Positions 55,296 to 63,224 of a stretch of DNA of 64,000 bases are shown piece by piece. Within the stretch, counting starts at the first letter, position 1, and each line of letters opens with the position of its first letter. Source of the stretch: Pseudomonas sp. TH43 (GTDB lineage: Bacteria; Pseudomonadota; Gammaproteobacteria; Pseudomonadales; Pseudomonadaceae); NCBI RefSeq assembly GCF_016650635.1, contig NZ_JAEKFI010000004.1, forward strand, positions 806,001 to 870,000. The letters are read 5' to 3'. The notes beneath the pieces are model-generated. The model was not told the DNA's origin and did not search any database. It saw only the letters and a program-made list of their open reading frames with translations. Made by a program: the position numbers and the translations under genes.

Positions 55296-55342
55296 GGGGT
55301 TCTCCTTGAGAACTAGGCCAGCGTAGTTACGATGGCCGGGAA

Positions 55343-56476
55343 TTATACGCTCGCCGAAAGGACAGGGATGGCAATGACTCGCCAGTCATCGCCAACGGCG
55401 CGAATTTCAGTGATTTTCAGCTCCGGTGCATCCTTCATGTAGGCCAGCGGCCAGTCCAGCAATGGGCGCGCTGTGGAGCCGAGGAACTTGCCGGCGATGA
55501 AGATCACGAATTCGTCGACCAACCCCAACTGCGCAAAAGCACCGGCAAGACGCGGACCGGCCTCGACCAGCACGTCGTTGACGCCACGGTTGGCCAATTC
55601 CACCAGCAATTTGTGCAGATCGACCTGACCGTCATCACCCGGCACGATCAGACACTCGGGACCGTGGGCGTATTGCTCTTCGATCGCGACACACGTAGCG
55701 ACCAACGCCGGGCCAGCCTTGAAGAACGGTGCATCCAGCGGCACGCGCAGGCGGCCATCGATCAGCACCCGCAGGGGCGGACGGCTCATGGCCAGTGCGG
55801 TTTGCTCGGCATCCAGACCCAACTCGTCAGCACGAACCGTCAGGCGTGCGCCGTCGGCCAGCACCGTATCGGCGCCGGTCAGCACCACAGCCGCCTGAGC
55901 GCGTAACCGCTGGACTGCCGAACGCGCAGCCGGGCCGGTGATCCACTGGCTCTCGCCGCTTTCCATTGCCGTGCGACCGTCAAGGCTCATGGCCAACTTG
56001 ACCCGCACGAACGGCAGGCCATGCTCCATGCGCTTGAGGAAACCCTGGTTGAGCAGGCGCGCTTCACCTTCCAGCACGCCGCTTGCGGTGGCGATACCGG
56101 CATCGGCAAGTCGCTGCAAACCACGTCCGGCGACTTGCGGATTCGGATCACGCATCGCCGCGACCACTCGACCAACACCGGCATTCACCAGCGCATCGGC
56201 GCACGGCGGTGTGCGGCCATGGTGGCTGCACGGTTCAAGAGTGACGTAAGCCGTCGCGCCCCGGGCCAGTTCACCGGCGGCGCGCAGGGCGTGGACTTCG
56301 GCGTGGGGTTCACCGGCGCGTTCGTGCCAACCTTCGCCGACAATCTGCCCGTCGCGCACCACCACGCAGCCAACCCGAGGATTGGGGTGCGTGGTGTAGT
56401 GACCTTTGCGCGCCAGTTCCAGCGCACGCGCCATGAAGTGGGCGTCGAGGATGGCCTGCTCGGCGGTGCTGGTCAT
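55343..56476 (-). CDS. ribD: bifunctional riboflavin deaminase/reductase RibD
   Basis: Two-domain enzyme of 377 aa. The deaminase domain (residues ~10-150) has the zinc motif [12 protein letters not shown] and [19 protein letters not shown]. The reductase domain (residues ~155-370) starts [15 protein letters not shown] and contains [20 protein letters not shown]. It converts the RibA product to the ribityl-aminopyrimidine. ATG 56476 overlaps the nrdR stop (ATGA), a pairing found in most proteobacteria. Confidence 0.96.
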   Translation of the reverse strand: MTSTAEQAILDAHFMARALELARKGHYTTHPNPRVGCVVVRDGQIVGEGWHERAGEPHAEVHALRAAGELARGATAYVTLEPCSHHGRTPPCADALVNAGVGRVVAAMRDPNPQVAGRGLQRLADAGIATASGVLEGEARLLNQGFLKRMEHGLPFVRVKLAMSLDGRTAMESGESQWITGPAARSAVQRLRAQAAVVLTGADTVLADGARLTVRADELGLDAEQTALAMSRPPLRVLIDGRLRVPLDAPFFKAGPALVATCVAIEEQYAHGPECLIVPGDDGQVDLHKLLVELANRGVNDVLVEAGPRLAGAFAQLGLVDEFVIFIAGKFLGSTARPLLDWPLAYMKDAPELKITEIRAVGDDWRVIAIPVLSASV

Positions 56477-56937
56477 TCTTTCACCGGTTCGCGGGCGAGG
56501 CGGTCGATCTCTTCGCGGAACTCGTTGAGATCCTGAAAGCGTTTGTAGACCGAGGCGAAACGGATGTAGGCGACTTCATCAAGCTTTTGCAATTCGGCCA
56601 TCACCAACTCACCGACCACGAGGGATTTGACCTCGCGCTCGCCGGTGGCGCGCAGCTTGTGCTTGATGTGAACCAGAGAGGATTCGAGGCGCTCGACGCT
56701 CACCGGACGTTTCTCCAGGGCGCGTTGCATGCCGGCGCGGAGTTTTTCTTCGTCGAACGGTTGGCGGCTGCCGTCAGTTTTGATCAGGCGCGGCAACACC
56801 AGTTCGGCCGTCTCGAACGTCGTGAAACGCTCGCCGCAGGCCAGGCATTCACGCCGGCGGCGCACCTGTTCGCCCTCGGCGACCAGACGCGAGTCGATGA
56901 CCTTGGTGTCGTTGGCACCGCAGAAGGGACAGTGCAT
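56473..56937 (-). CDS. nrdR: transcriptional repressor NrdR
   Basis: Repressor of ribonucleotide reductase genes, 154 aa. An N-terminal zinc ribbon has the four cysteines in [10 protein letters not shown] and [15 protein letters not shown], and an ATP-cone follows ([24 protein letters not shown]) that senses ATP/dATP. The start MHCPFCG at 56937 is the family start; the frame continues upstream with a hydrophobic, unconserved stretch. It is the first gene of the riboflavin cluster and divergent from the lipoprotein gene, 128 bases away. Confidence 0.97.
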   Translation of the reverse strand: MHCPFCGANDTKVIDSRLVAEGEQVRRRRECLACGERFTTFETAELVLPRLIKTDGSRQPFDEEKLRAGMQRALEKRPVSVERLESSLVHIKHKLRATGEREVKSLVVGELVMAELQKLDEVAYIRFASVYKRFQDLNEFREEIDRLAREPVKE

Positions 56938-57065
56938 GGTGGCTGGCAACAAAAAAAGGGAGGGCCATGGTAGCGCATCCCGGTGGCAAGACAAGCCATA
57001 GGCTTTGCGGTATACAGACTGCCATGATCGTTTGATCCATGGATTTCATTTTGCCGGAGCCGCCA

Positions 57066-57530
57066 ATGTCGTTACGACCGCTCGTTTTACTCAGTCTTTT
57101 CAGCCTGCTGGTGGCCTGCGGCAGCGATGCACCCAAGCCGCAACCGCCGACACCAGGCCCCGCGCCGCAACAGGCGCAGAAAAAAGCCAAAGAGGCTGCC
57201 GACCTCGGCCCGCTGCCCGCCTATCAACGTGAACTGAGTGGCACCCTGCAAGGCGTGCCGGCCGGTGCCGAAGTCGAACTGGCGTTGCTGGTGATCGATG
57301 AAAAAGATCGCCCGCAACAATTGCTCGCCAGTTCCAGCCTGATCGGCAACAACCAGATCCTGCCGTTCCGCCTGCGCTTCAGCCCGGACGCGTTCCCGGC
57401 GGGTGCGCGGGTCGAGTTGCGTGGCCGCGCCAGTCAGTCCGGTCAATTGATTCTGCACCTGCCGTCGCAAACCATCACTCAGCCGACGACTCAGGCGCTG
57501 GGCCAACTGCAATTCGTCAAAGCGCCATGA
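57066..57530 (+). CDS. YbaY family lipoprotein
   Basis: Lipoprotein of 154 aa whose signal ends SLLVAC, giving a lipid cysteine near residue 17. A proline- and glutamine-rich linker (PKPQPPTPGPAPQQAQKKAK) leads to a beta-rich domain (LSGTLQGVPAGAEVELALLV and PFRLRFSPDAFPAGARVELRG) of the YbaY/DUF-type lipoprotein group. Function is unknown. The stop overlaps the methyltransferase start (ATGA), so the two genes are coupled. Confidence 0.82.
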   Translation: MSLRPLVLLSLFSLLVACGSDAPKPQPPTPGPAPQQAQKKAKEAADLGPLPAYQRELSGTLQGVPAGAEVELALLVIDEKDRPQQLLASSSLIGNNQILPFRLRFSPDAFPAGARVELRGRASQSGQLILHLPSQTITQPTTQALGQLQFVKAP

Positions 57531-58180
57531 ATGCACCGTTCGACCTGCAACAGGCATTAGGTGAATTGCTCGGCGACGCCAGGCTCAAGGCCTGTACGTT
57601 GCCAGACACCGATTTGCAGCTGTGGTTGATCGATGGCGACAACATGGCGCGTGAATTCAGCCAGGAAGAAACCCAGCGGATCCTGCATGAGCCACCGTAC
57701 TGGAGCTTTTGCTGGGCCAGTGGTCTGGCAGTGGCGCGCTATCTGGCAGAGTTTCCCGAATGGGTGCGCGGCAAGCGTGTGCTGGATTTCGGTGCCGGCT
57801 CGGGGATCGCCGGGATTGCGGCGGTCAAGGCCGGAGCGCTGGAGGTGGTGGCGTGTGATCTGGATCCACTGGCGATTGCCGCGTGCCGGGCGAATGCCAC
57901 GTTGAATAATGTAGAGATGAGTTATTCGACGGATTTCTTTGCCGAGGCTGATCGGTTTGATCTGATCCTGGTGGCGGATGTTTTGTACGACCGGGCGAAT
58001 CTGCCATTGCTCGATGCGTTTTTAAGCCGTGGCCGTGAGGCGTTGGTGGCTGATTCGCGGGTACGGGATTTTCGTCATCCGTTGTATGAGCGTATTGAAA
58101 TGCTTGAGGCGATGACGTTTCCGGATCTGGCCGAGCCGGAAGAATTCAGACATGTCAGCCTCTACCATGCGCGACGCTGA
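57527..58180 (+). CDS. class I SAM-dependent methyltransferase (lysine-methyltransferase-like)
   Basis: Rossmann-type methyltransferase of 217 aa. The SAM motif is VLDFGAGSGIAGIAAVKAG, followed by an acidic loop VVACDLDPLAIAACRANA and the post-motif LILVADVLYDRANL. It resembles the METTL/Lys-methyltransferase and ETFB-methyltransferase families, so the substrate is probably a protein; this is inference. The start is coupled to the YbaY-like lipoprotein gene by a four-base ATGA overlap. A REPIN follows. Confidence 0.85.
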   Translation: MNAPFDLQQALGELLGDARLKACTLPDTDLQLWLIDGDNMAREFSQEETQRILHEPPYWSFCWASGLAVARYLAEFPEWVRGKRVLDFGAGSGIAGIAAVKAGALEVVACDLDPLAIAACRANATLNNVEMSYSTDFFAEADRFDLILVADVLYDRANLPLLDAFLSRGREALVADSRVRDFRHPLYERIEMLEAMTFPDLAEPEEFRHVSLYHARR

Positions 58181-58187
58181 TTAGAAG

Positions 58188-58256
58188 CTTCGCGAGCAGG
58201 CTCGCTGCCACAGGGAAATGCATTCCAAATGTGGGAGCGAGCCTGCTCGCGAAAGC
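58188..58256. repeat. REPIN, GTGGGAGCGAGCCTGCTCGCGAA type
   Basis: Inverted arms at 58188-58212 (one base changed, GCTGCCACAG) and 58230-58254, with a short spacer, between the methyltransferase and CnoX genes. Confidence 0.92.
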
Positions 58257-58352
58257 GTCCTGTCAAGCAACACACCTCTAAAACCCGCCCCGCTTCCGGC
58301 CACCCCCGCCACGCCGTATAGTTGTCCCATCCACGCTTTGACGAGATCCCCC

Positions 58353-59225
58353 ATGAGTGAGCAAACGCCGTACATCTTTGACGCCACGACTGCCGATTTC
58401 GACCAGTCGGTGATCGAGGCTTCTTTCAACAAACCGGTGCTGGTGGATTTCTGGGCCGAATGGTGTGCGCCGTGCAAGGCGCTGATGCCAATGCTGCAAG
58501 GCATTGCCGAGAGCTATCAGGGCGAGTTGCTGCTGGCCAAGGTCAACTGCGACATCGAGCAGGACATCGTCGCCCGCTTCGGCATTCGCAGCCTGCCGAC
58601 CGTGGTGCTGTTCAAGGACGGTCAACCGGTCGATGGTTTTGCCGGTGCACAACCGGAATCCGCTGTGCGCGCCCTGCTAGAGCCGCATGTGCAGATGCCG
58701 CCACCGGCCGCCGCTGATCCGTTCGAACAGGCTCAGGCGTTGTTCGATGAAGGCCGTTACGCCGACGCCGAAGCGGCGCTGGTGGTGATGCTCAATGAAG
58801 ACAATGCCAACGCCAAGGCGCTGATTCTCTATGCGCGTTGCCTGACTGAACGCGGCGAACTGGACGAAGCGCAAACCGTGCTTGATGCGGTCAAGAGCGA
58901 TGAGCATAAGGCTGCGTTGGCCGGAGCCAAGGCGCAGATCAAGTTCCTCGGTCTTGCGCGCGATCTGCCGGATGCCGCCGACCTGAAAGCGCGTTTGGCG
59001 AAAGATCCGCAGGATGATGAAGCGGTGTATCAACTGGCGATTCAGCAGCTCGCTCGCCAGCAGTATGAGGCGGCGCTTGAGGCAATGCTCAAGCTGTTTA
59101 TCCGTAACCGCAACTATGGCGAAGGCTTGCCACACAAGACTTTGCTGCAGGTGTTTGAGTTGCTGGGCAATGATCATCCGCTGGTCAGCGTTTACCGCCG
59201 CAAGATGTTTGCTGCGCTTTATTAA
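58353..59225 (+). CDS. cnoX: thioredoxin-TPR chaperedoxin CnoX/YbbN family
   Basis: Protein of 290 aa with an N-terminal thioredoxin domain (DFWAEWCAPCKALMP) and a C-terminal tetratricopeptide-like region (FEQAQALFDEGRYADAEAALV and ARQQYEAALEAMLKLF). The active-site motif is C38-A-P-C41, a true CXXC. E. coli CnoX has lost the first cysteine, so this copy may keep thioredoxin activity as well as the chaperone role. It protects unfolded proteins from oxidation in E. coli and works with GroEL and DnaK. The start is MSEQTPYIFD; the upstream frame overlaps a REPIN. Confidence 0.92.
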   Translation: MSEQTPYIFDATTADFDQSVIEASFNKPVLVDFWAEWCAPCKALMPMLQGIAESYQGELLLAKVNCDIEQDIVARFGIRSLPTVVLFKDGQPVDGFAGAQPESAVRALLEPHVQMPPPAAADPFEQAQALFDEGRYADAEAALVVMLNEDNANAKALILYARCLTERGELDEAQTVLDAVKSDEHKAALAGAKAQIKFLGLARDLPDAADLKARLAKDPQDDEAVYQLAIQQLARQQYEAALEAMLKLFIRNRNYGEGLPHKTLLQVFELLGNDHPLVSVYRRKMFAALY

Positions 59226-59240
59226 GCGCCCTACAATTAT

Positions 59241-59600
59241 TTATTCGATCCAGCTGTAGAGCGGCGTATCTCCGCCGCTCACCACTTTCACGTCCGAACT
59301 GTGCCGCAAGCGCACCAGCAAGCGCTTGCCCGACGCCGCGCTGCCCGTCAGCCCTTCAAGCTGTTCAAGCAGATCCGGCCCGCTGAGCTGCCCGGCCTTG
59401 CGCAACAGATCCTTGGCCACTTGCCACAACGCATCGTCCTGATTCAACGGTTTCGCCGCCGGGGCTGACGCGACCGTTTCAGATTGAGCAATCGACGCCT
59501 GTCCATTCAGTGCCGAACCGAGCTTCGCCCAGTCGTTGTCATCCAGTTCCACCGTCAAATCCACCGGCACATCACCGACAGTTCCGCGTATCCGCAGCAT
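59241..59600 (-). CDS. conserved hypothetical protein (PA4062-like position)
   Basis: Protein of 119 aa that I do not recognise. It has no signal peptide or membrane segment. A short N-terminal strand pair (MLRIRGTVGDVPVDLTVELDDNDW) is followed by an alanine-rich linker, a helical middle and a strand at the end (GKRLLVRLRHSSDVKVV). It is convergent with cnoX and divergent from the zinc-linked gene at 59736, with the Zur-box candidate between their starts. It could be a small cytoplasmic adaptor. No function is claimed. Confidence 0.65.
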   Translation of the reverse strand: MLRIRGTVGDVPVDLTVELDDNDWAKLGSALNGQASIAQSETVASAPAAKPLNQDDALWQVAKDLLRKAGQLSGPDLLEQLEGLTGSAASGKRLLVRLRHSSDVKVVSGGDTPLYSWIE

Positions 59601-59686
59601 TGAGTTTACTCCCGCACATTTCTGACCTGCATGCTCCCACGGGACTTGTGCAACGCCAAGCGCACGGGCAAACTCTGCGCACTTTC

Positions 59687-59699
59687 GTTATAAGATTAC
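59687..59699 (+). promoter_or_regulatory. candidate Zur box
   Basis: GTTATAAGATTAC matches the gammaproteobacterial Zur core GTTATAATATAAC at 11 of 13 positions. It lies 37 bases before the start of the zinc-linked gene, in the position to repress it. The surrounding GTTAT...ATAAC pair (59687-59704) has a longer spacing than normal. Confidence 0.65.
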
Positions 59700-59735
59700 A
59701 TAACAAATTATTCATCTACTTACCGGAGTTCCGCC

Positions 59736-60329
59736 ATGCGTCGTCTGCTGCTCGCTTTGCCGTTTGCCCTGTTGCCGCTGGCCATCGCCCATGCTGCCGA
59801 TGAGCATGATCACGACCATGAACACGGCAGCCTCGGCGCTCACGAACACGGTGTTGGTCGTCTGAACGCTGCGCTCGATGGCCAGACTCTGGAACTGGAG
59901 CTGGAAAGCCCGGCGATGAACCTGGTGGGGTTTGAACACGTTGCCACCAGCGATGCCGACAAGGCCAAGGTCGCGGCTGCTCGTGCGCAGTTGGAAAAAC
60001 CCCTTGCTCTGTTCAGCCTGCCCGCCGCGGCCGGTTGCAAAGTGGTGAGCCAGGAACTGGAGAGCCCGCTGTTCGGCGACAAACCGGATGCCGACGATCA
60101 CGACGACGATGAAGCAGGCAAGGACGGTCATGAGCATCACCACGACCACAGCGAAATCCACGCGCACTATCAATTCAACTGCGCGGCACCGGGCGCGTTG
60201 AAGACGCTGGACCTGTCGAACGTGTTCAATACCTTCCCGGCGACGCAAAAAATTCAGGTACAACTGATCAGCGCGAACGGCCAGCAAGGGACCGAAGTGA
60301 CGGCCAAGGCTGCCGCGCTGAAATTCTGA
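59736..60329 (+). CDS. zrgA: periplasmic zinc-binding protein, DUF2796 (ZrgA-like)
   Basis: Secreted protein of 197 aa with a signal peptide ending AIAHA. Two histidine/aspartate clusters are obvious: DEHDHDHEHG right after the signal and a DHDDDEAGKDGHEHHHDH stretch around residue 125. DUF2796/ZrgA proteins bind zinc in the periplasm and are induced by zinc starvation. The next three genes (ATPase, permease, DUF3299) match PAO1 PA4063-PA4066, described as zinc-responsive. A Zur box candidate lies upstream. A REPIN separates it from the ABC genes. Confidence 0.88.
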   Translation: MRRLLLALPFALLPLAIAHAADEHDHDHEHGSLGAHEHGVGRLNAALDGQTLELELESPAMNLVGFEHVATSDADKAKVAAARAQLEKPLALFSLPAAAGCKVVSQELESPLFGDKPDADDHDDDEAGKDGHEHHHDHSEIHAHYQFNCAAPGALKTLDLSNVFNTFPATQKIQVQLISANGQQGTEVTAKAAALKF

Positions 60330-60344
60330 ATACATCGAAAATCC

Positions 60345-60440
60345 CCTGTGGGAGCGAGCCTGCTCGCGAAAGCGGTGTGTCAGTCGACATCGATGTTGAC
60401 TGTCAGATTGCATTCGCGAGCAGGCTCGCTCCCACAGGGA
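60345..60440. repeat. REPIN, GTGGGAGCGAGCCTGCTCGCGAA type
   Basis: Inverted arms at 60346-60370 and 60413-60440 between zrgA and the ATPase gene. Its right end (CCCACAGGGA) reaches to within 5 bases of the GTG at 60445 and provides the only AGGGA resembling a ribosome site there. Confidence 0.92.
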
Positions 60441-60468
60441 TTCAGTGTCCAACCATGAAATTGGTGCC

Positions 60469-61179
60469 ATGACCCAAGCACTCATCGAACTGTCCGACCT
60501 GGGCTTCAGCTGGCCCGGTCACCCGACGCTGCTGGACATCCCGGCGTTTCGTCTCGAACCCGGCGAAACCCTGTTCCTCAAAGGCCCCAGCGGCAGCGGC
60601 AAGACCACTCTGCTTGGCCTGCTCGGCGGTGTACAGAAACCCGATCGCGGCAGTATTCGCCTGCTCGGCCAGGAACTGACCGAACTCTCCGCCGGCGCCC
60701 GCGACACCTTTCGCGTCGATCACACCGGCTACATTTTCCAGCAGTTCAACTTGCTGCCGTTTCTCTCGGTGCGCGAGAACGTTGAGCTGCCCTGCCACTT
60801 CTCGAAACTGCGCGCTCAGCGGGCGAAACAGCGTCACGGCAGCGTCGATCAAGCCGCTGCCACCCTCCTCGCCCATTTGGGCTTGAAGGATGAAAGTATC
60901 CTCAGCCGTCGCGCCGATTCGCTGTCGATCGGCCAGCAACAGCGCGTTGCTGCGGCGCGCGCGCTGATCGGTCAGCCAGAGTTGGTAATTGCCGATGAAC
61001 CGACCTCGGCGCTGGATTACGACGCCCGGGAAAACTTCATTCGCCTGTTGTTCGCTGAATGCCGCGAGGCCGGTTCCAGTCTGTTATTCGTCAGCCACGA
61101 CCAGAGTCTGGCGCCGCTGTTCGATCGTCATTTGTCCCTGGCCGAGCTCAATCGCGCCGCCACGTCTGCCGAGGTCTGA
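60469..61179 (+). CDS. ABC transporter ATP-binding protein (LolD/MacB-type, zinc-linked)
   Basis: ATPase of 236 aa with Walker A GPSGSGKTTLLGLLGG, signature DSLSIGQQQRVAAARALI and Walker B LVIADEPTSALD. It is of the MacB/LolD/FtsE class that drives FtsX-type permeases, matching the next gene. ATG 60469 gives the family N-terminus (MTQALIELSDLGFSWPG). A GTG at 60445 is an alternative, with a ribosome site (AGGGA) supplied by the REPIN. The stop is one base from the permease ATG. Likely part of a metal-linked cluster with zrgA. Confidence 0.88.
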   Translation: MTQALIELSDLGFSWPGHPTLLDIPAFRLEPGETLFLKGPSGSGKTTLLGLLGGVQKPDRGSIRLLGQELTELSAGARDTFRVDHTGYIFQQFNLLPFLSVRENVELPCHFSKLRAQRAKQRHGSVDQAAATLLAHLGLKDESILSRRADSLSIGQQQRVAAARALIGQPELVIADEPTSALDYDARENFIRLLFAECREAGSSLLFVSHDQSLAPLFDRHLSLAELNRAATSAEV

Positions 61180-61180
61180 G

Positions 61181-62446
61181 ATGTATCTGTTTCGTCTGGC
61201 CATGGCCAGCCTGGCCAACCGCCGCTTCACCGCTTTGCTCACTGCATTCGCCATCGCCCTGTCGGTCTGCCTGCTGCTCGCCGTCGAACGCGTACGCACG
61301 GAGGCCAAAGCCAGTTTCGCCAGCACCATCAGCGGCACCGACCTGATCGTCGGCGCGCGCTCGGGTTCGGTGAACCTGTTGCTGTATTCGGTGTTTCGCA
61401 TTGGTAATGCCACTAACAATATCCGCTGGGACAGCTTCGAACACTTCGCCAGCAATCCGAAAGTGAAGTGGGCGATTCCGATGTCACTCGGCGACTCCCA
61501 TCGCGGTTATCGCGTGATGGGCACTACCGAAGCCTATTTCGAGCACTACCAGTACGGCCGCCAGCAACACCTGGAACTGGCCGACGGTCGCGCGTTCGCC
61601 ACCGACCCGTTTGAAGTGGTACTCGGCGCTGAAGTGGCCGACGCGCTGCATTACAAACTCGGCGACCAACTGGTGCTGGCCCACGGTGTGGCGGCGATCA
61701 GTCTGGTCAAGCACGATGACAAACCGTTCACCGTGGTCGGCATTCTCAAACGCACCGGCACCCCGGTGGATCGCACGTTGCACATCAGCCTCGGCGGCAT
61801 GGAAGCGATTCATATCGACTGGCACAACGGCGTGCCGGCGCGAGGCAATGGCCGGATCACGGCCGATCAGGCGCGTAACATGGACCTGACGCCGCAAGCG
61901 ATCACCGCGTTCATGCTCGGCCTCAACAGCAAGATTTCCACCTTTGCACTGCAGCGTGAAATCAACGAATTCCGTGGCGAACCGATGCTGGCGATTCTGC
62001 CGGGCGTGGCCCTGCAGGAATTGTGGAGCCTGATGAGCACCGCCGAAAAAGCGTTGTTCGTGGTCTCACTGTTCGTGGTGCTGACCGGGTTGATCGGCAT
62101 GCTCACAGCGATTCTCACCAGCCTCAACGAACGTCGCCGCGAGATGGCGATTCTGCGTTCGGTCGGCGCAAGGCCGTGGCACATCGCGAGCCTGCTGGTG
62201 CTGGAAGCGTTTGCTTTGGCGCTGACCGGGGTGATCGTCGGCGTGGCATTGCTGTACATCGGCATCGCTGCCGCGCAGGGTTACGTGCAGGCCAATTACG
62301 GTTTGTTCCTGCCGCTGGCATGGCCGAGCGAGTATGAATGGACGCTGCTCGGTGGCATTCTGGCGGCCGCGCTGCTGATGGGCAGCGTGCCGGCCTGGCG
62401 TGCGTATCGCCAATCTTTGGCCGATGGCCTGTCGATTCGTCTATGA
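61181..62446 (+). CDS. FtsX-like ABC permease
   Basis: Inner-membrane permease of 421 aa with the MacB/FtsX layout: one N-terminal membrane helix (FTALLTAFAIALSVCLLLA), a periplasmic domain of about 220 residues and three helices at the C-terminus. The last cytoplasmic loop EMAILRSVGARPWHIASLL is characteristic. The role in zinc traffic is inferred from its neighbours; such permeases usually act mechanically on lipoproteins or other periplasmic factors. The start is one base after the ATPase stop, and the next gene overlaps or abuts its end. Confidence 0.9.
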   Translation: MYLFRLAMASLANRRFTALLTAFAIALSVCLLLAVERVRTEAKASFASTISGTDLIVGARSGSVNLLLYSVFRIGNATNNIRWDSFEHFASNPKVKWAIPMSLGDSHRGYRVMGTTEAYFEHYQYGRQQHLELADGRAFATDPFEVVLGAEVADALHYKLGDQLVLAHGVAAISLVKHDDKPFTVVGILKRTGTPVDRTLHISLGGMEAIHIDWHNGVPARGNGRITADQARNMDLTPQAITAFMLGLNSKISTFALQREINEFRGEPMLAILPGVALQELWSLMSTAEKALFVVSLFVVLTGLIGMLTAILTSLNERRREMAILRSVGARPWHIASLLVLEAFALALTGVIVGVALLYIGIAAAQGYVQANYGLFLPLAWPSEYEWTLLGGILAAALLMGSVPAWRAYRQSLADGLSIRL

Positions 62447-62457
62447 GGATGTTCACC

Positions 62458-62976
62458 ATGCCCCGCGCCGTACTCGCGCTGCTGTTGCTGGTCGCCCTGC
62501 CCGTGTGGGCGGCGGCGCCGAAAGACCTGACGTGGTCGGAGATGATCCCGCCGGACGCCGCGCCGGAAGTGCCGAACATGACGCCGCTGCACGACCTGTC
62601 GAAGATGAGCGATGCGCTGTCCGCCGAATCCGCGCCAGCAGCGAAGCAGGATTTGCCGAACGCGCCGGTGGTGCAGTCACTCGATGGCCAGAACATTCGT
62701 TTGCCGGGTTACATCGTGCCGCTGGAAGTGAACGAAGAAGGACGCACGACGGACTTCCTGCTGGTGCCGTATTTCGGCGCCTGCATCCATGTGCCGCCAC
62801 CGCCGTCGAACCAGATCGTGCATGTGAAAAGCGAATTGGGCGTGAAGCTCGATGAGCTGTATCAGCCGTATTGGGTCGAGGGGCCGTTGCAGGTCAAGGC
62901 GTCGAGCAGCGAGTTGGCGGACGCCGGGTATCAGATGGATGCCGACAAGATTTATGTGTATGAGCTGCCGGAGTGA
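62458..62976 (+). CDS. DUF3299 periplasmic protein
   Basis: Secreted protein of 172 aa with a signal peptide ending PVWAAA. The DUF3299 core is GYIVPLEVNEEGRTTDFLLV and YFGACIHVPPPPSNQIVHV, with one cysteine and several prolines, and it ends DKIYVYELPE. It is part of the zinc-linked cluster with the permease. Three starts are possible: ATG 62443, overlapping the permease stop as ATGA, ATG 62449, and ATG 62458. I prefer 62458, as an AGGA lies eight bases upstream. Confidence 0.85.
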   Translation: MPRAVLALLLLVALPVWAAAPKDLTWSEMIPPDAAPEVPNMTPLHDLSKMSDALSAESAPAAKQDLPNAPVVQSLDGQNIRLPGYIVPLEVNEEGRTTDFLLVPYFGACIHVPPPPSNQIVHVKSELGVKLDELYQPYWVEGPLQVKASSSELADAGYQMDADKIYVYELPE

Positions 62977-63002
62977 ATCCGGTAGTTTCGTGTTGTCTGT
63001 AA

Positions 63003-63106
63003 GGGCCCCTTCGCTGGCAAGCCAGCTCCCACAGTGATCGAGTCGTTCACAAATGTTGTGATCACCACCAAAACCTGTGGGAGCTGGCTTGCCAGCGATG
63101 AGGGCC
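63003..63106. repeat. REP pair, GTGGGAGCTGGCTTGCCAGCGA type
   Basis: Inverted arms at 63003-63034 (GGGCCCCTTCGCTGGCAAGCC onward) and 63075-63106 (CTGTGGGAGCTGGCTTGCCA onward) between the DUF3299 gene and oprG. The spacer also contains GATCG...GTGATCACC inverted pieces. Confidence 0.88.
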
Positions 63107-63144
63107 TCAAAGGTTCCACAAAACCTGACCCCTTCACTGTTTCA

Positions 63145-63186
63145 TTGAGCTGAGTCAAAAGACCGTATCAGTTGGCTTCGTACCAT
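63145..63186 (+). promoter_or_regulatory. candidate Anr-type site and -10 box of oprG
   Basis: TTGAGCTGAGTCAA (63145-63158) matches the FNR/Anr consensus TTGAT-N4-ATCAA at 8 of 10 fixed bases. A -10-like TACCAT lies at 63181-63186. A start seven bases after it (about 63193) puts the site centre at -41.5, the class II activator position. oprG is known to be Anr-dependent in P. aeruginosa. Confidence 0.6.
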
Positions 63187-63224
63187 AGGACATCAGAAAC
63201 TTTTAACGTCCTTTTGGAGCCCCC

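Noticed and set aside
53273-55342. FMN riboswitch in front of the riboflavin genes
   Set aside because: I looked on the minus strand for the conserved RFN core in the gaps before ribH, ribBA and ribE and did not find it; the large gap holds a REPIN.
9140-63106. CRISPR array from repeated palindromes
   Set aside because: The repeats are dispersed over the whole window in inverted pairs with no regular spacers; they are REP/REPIN elements.
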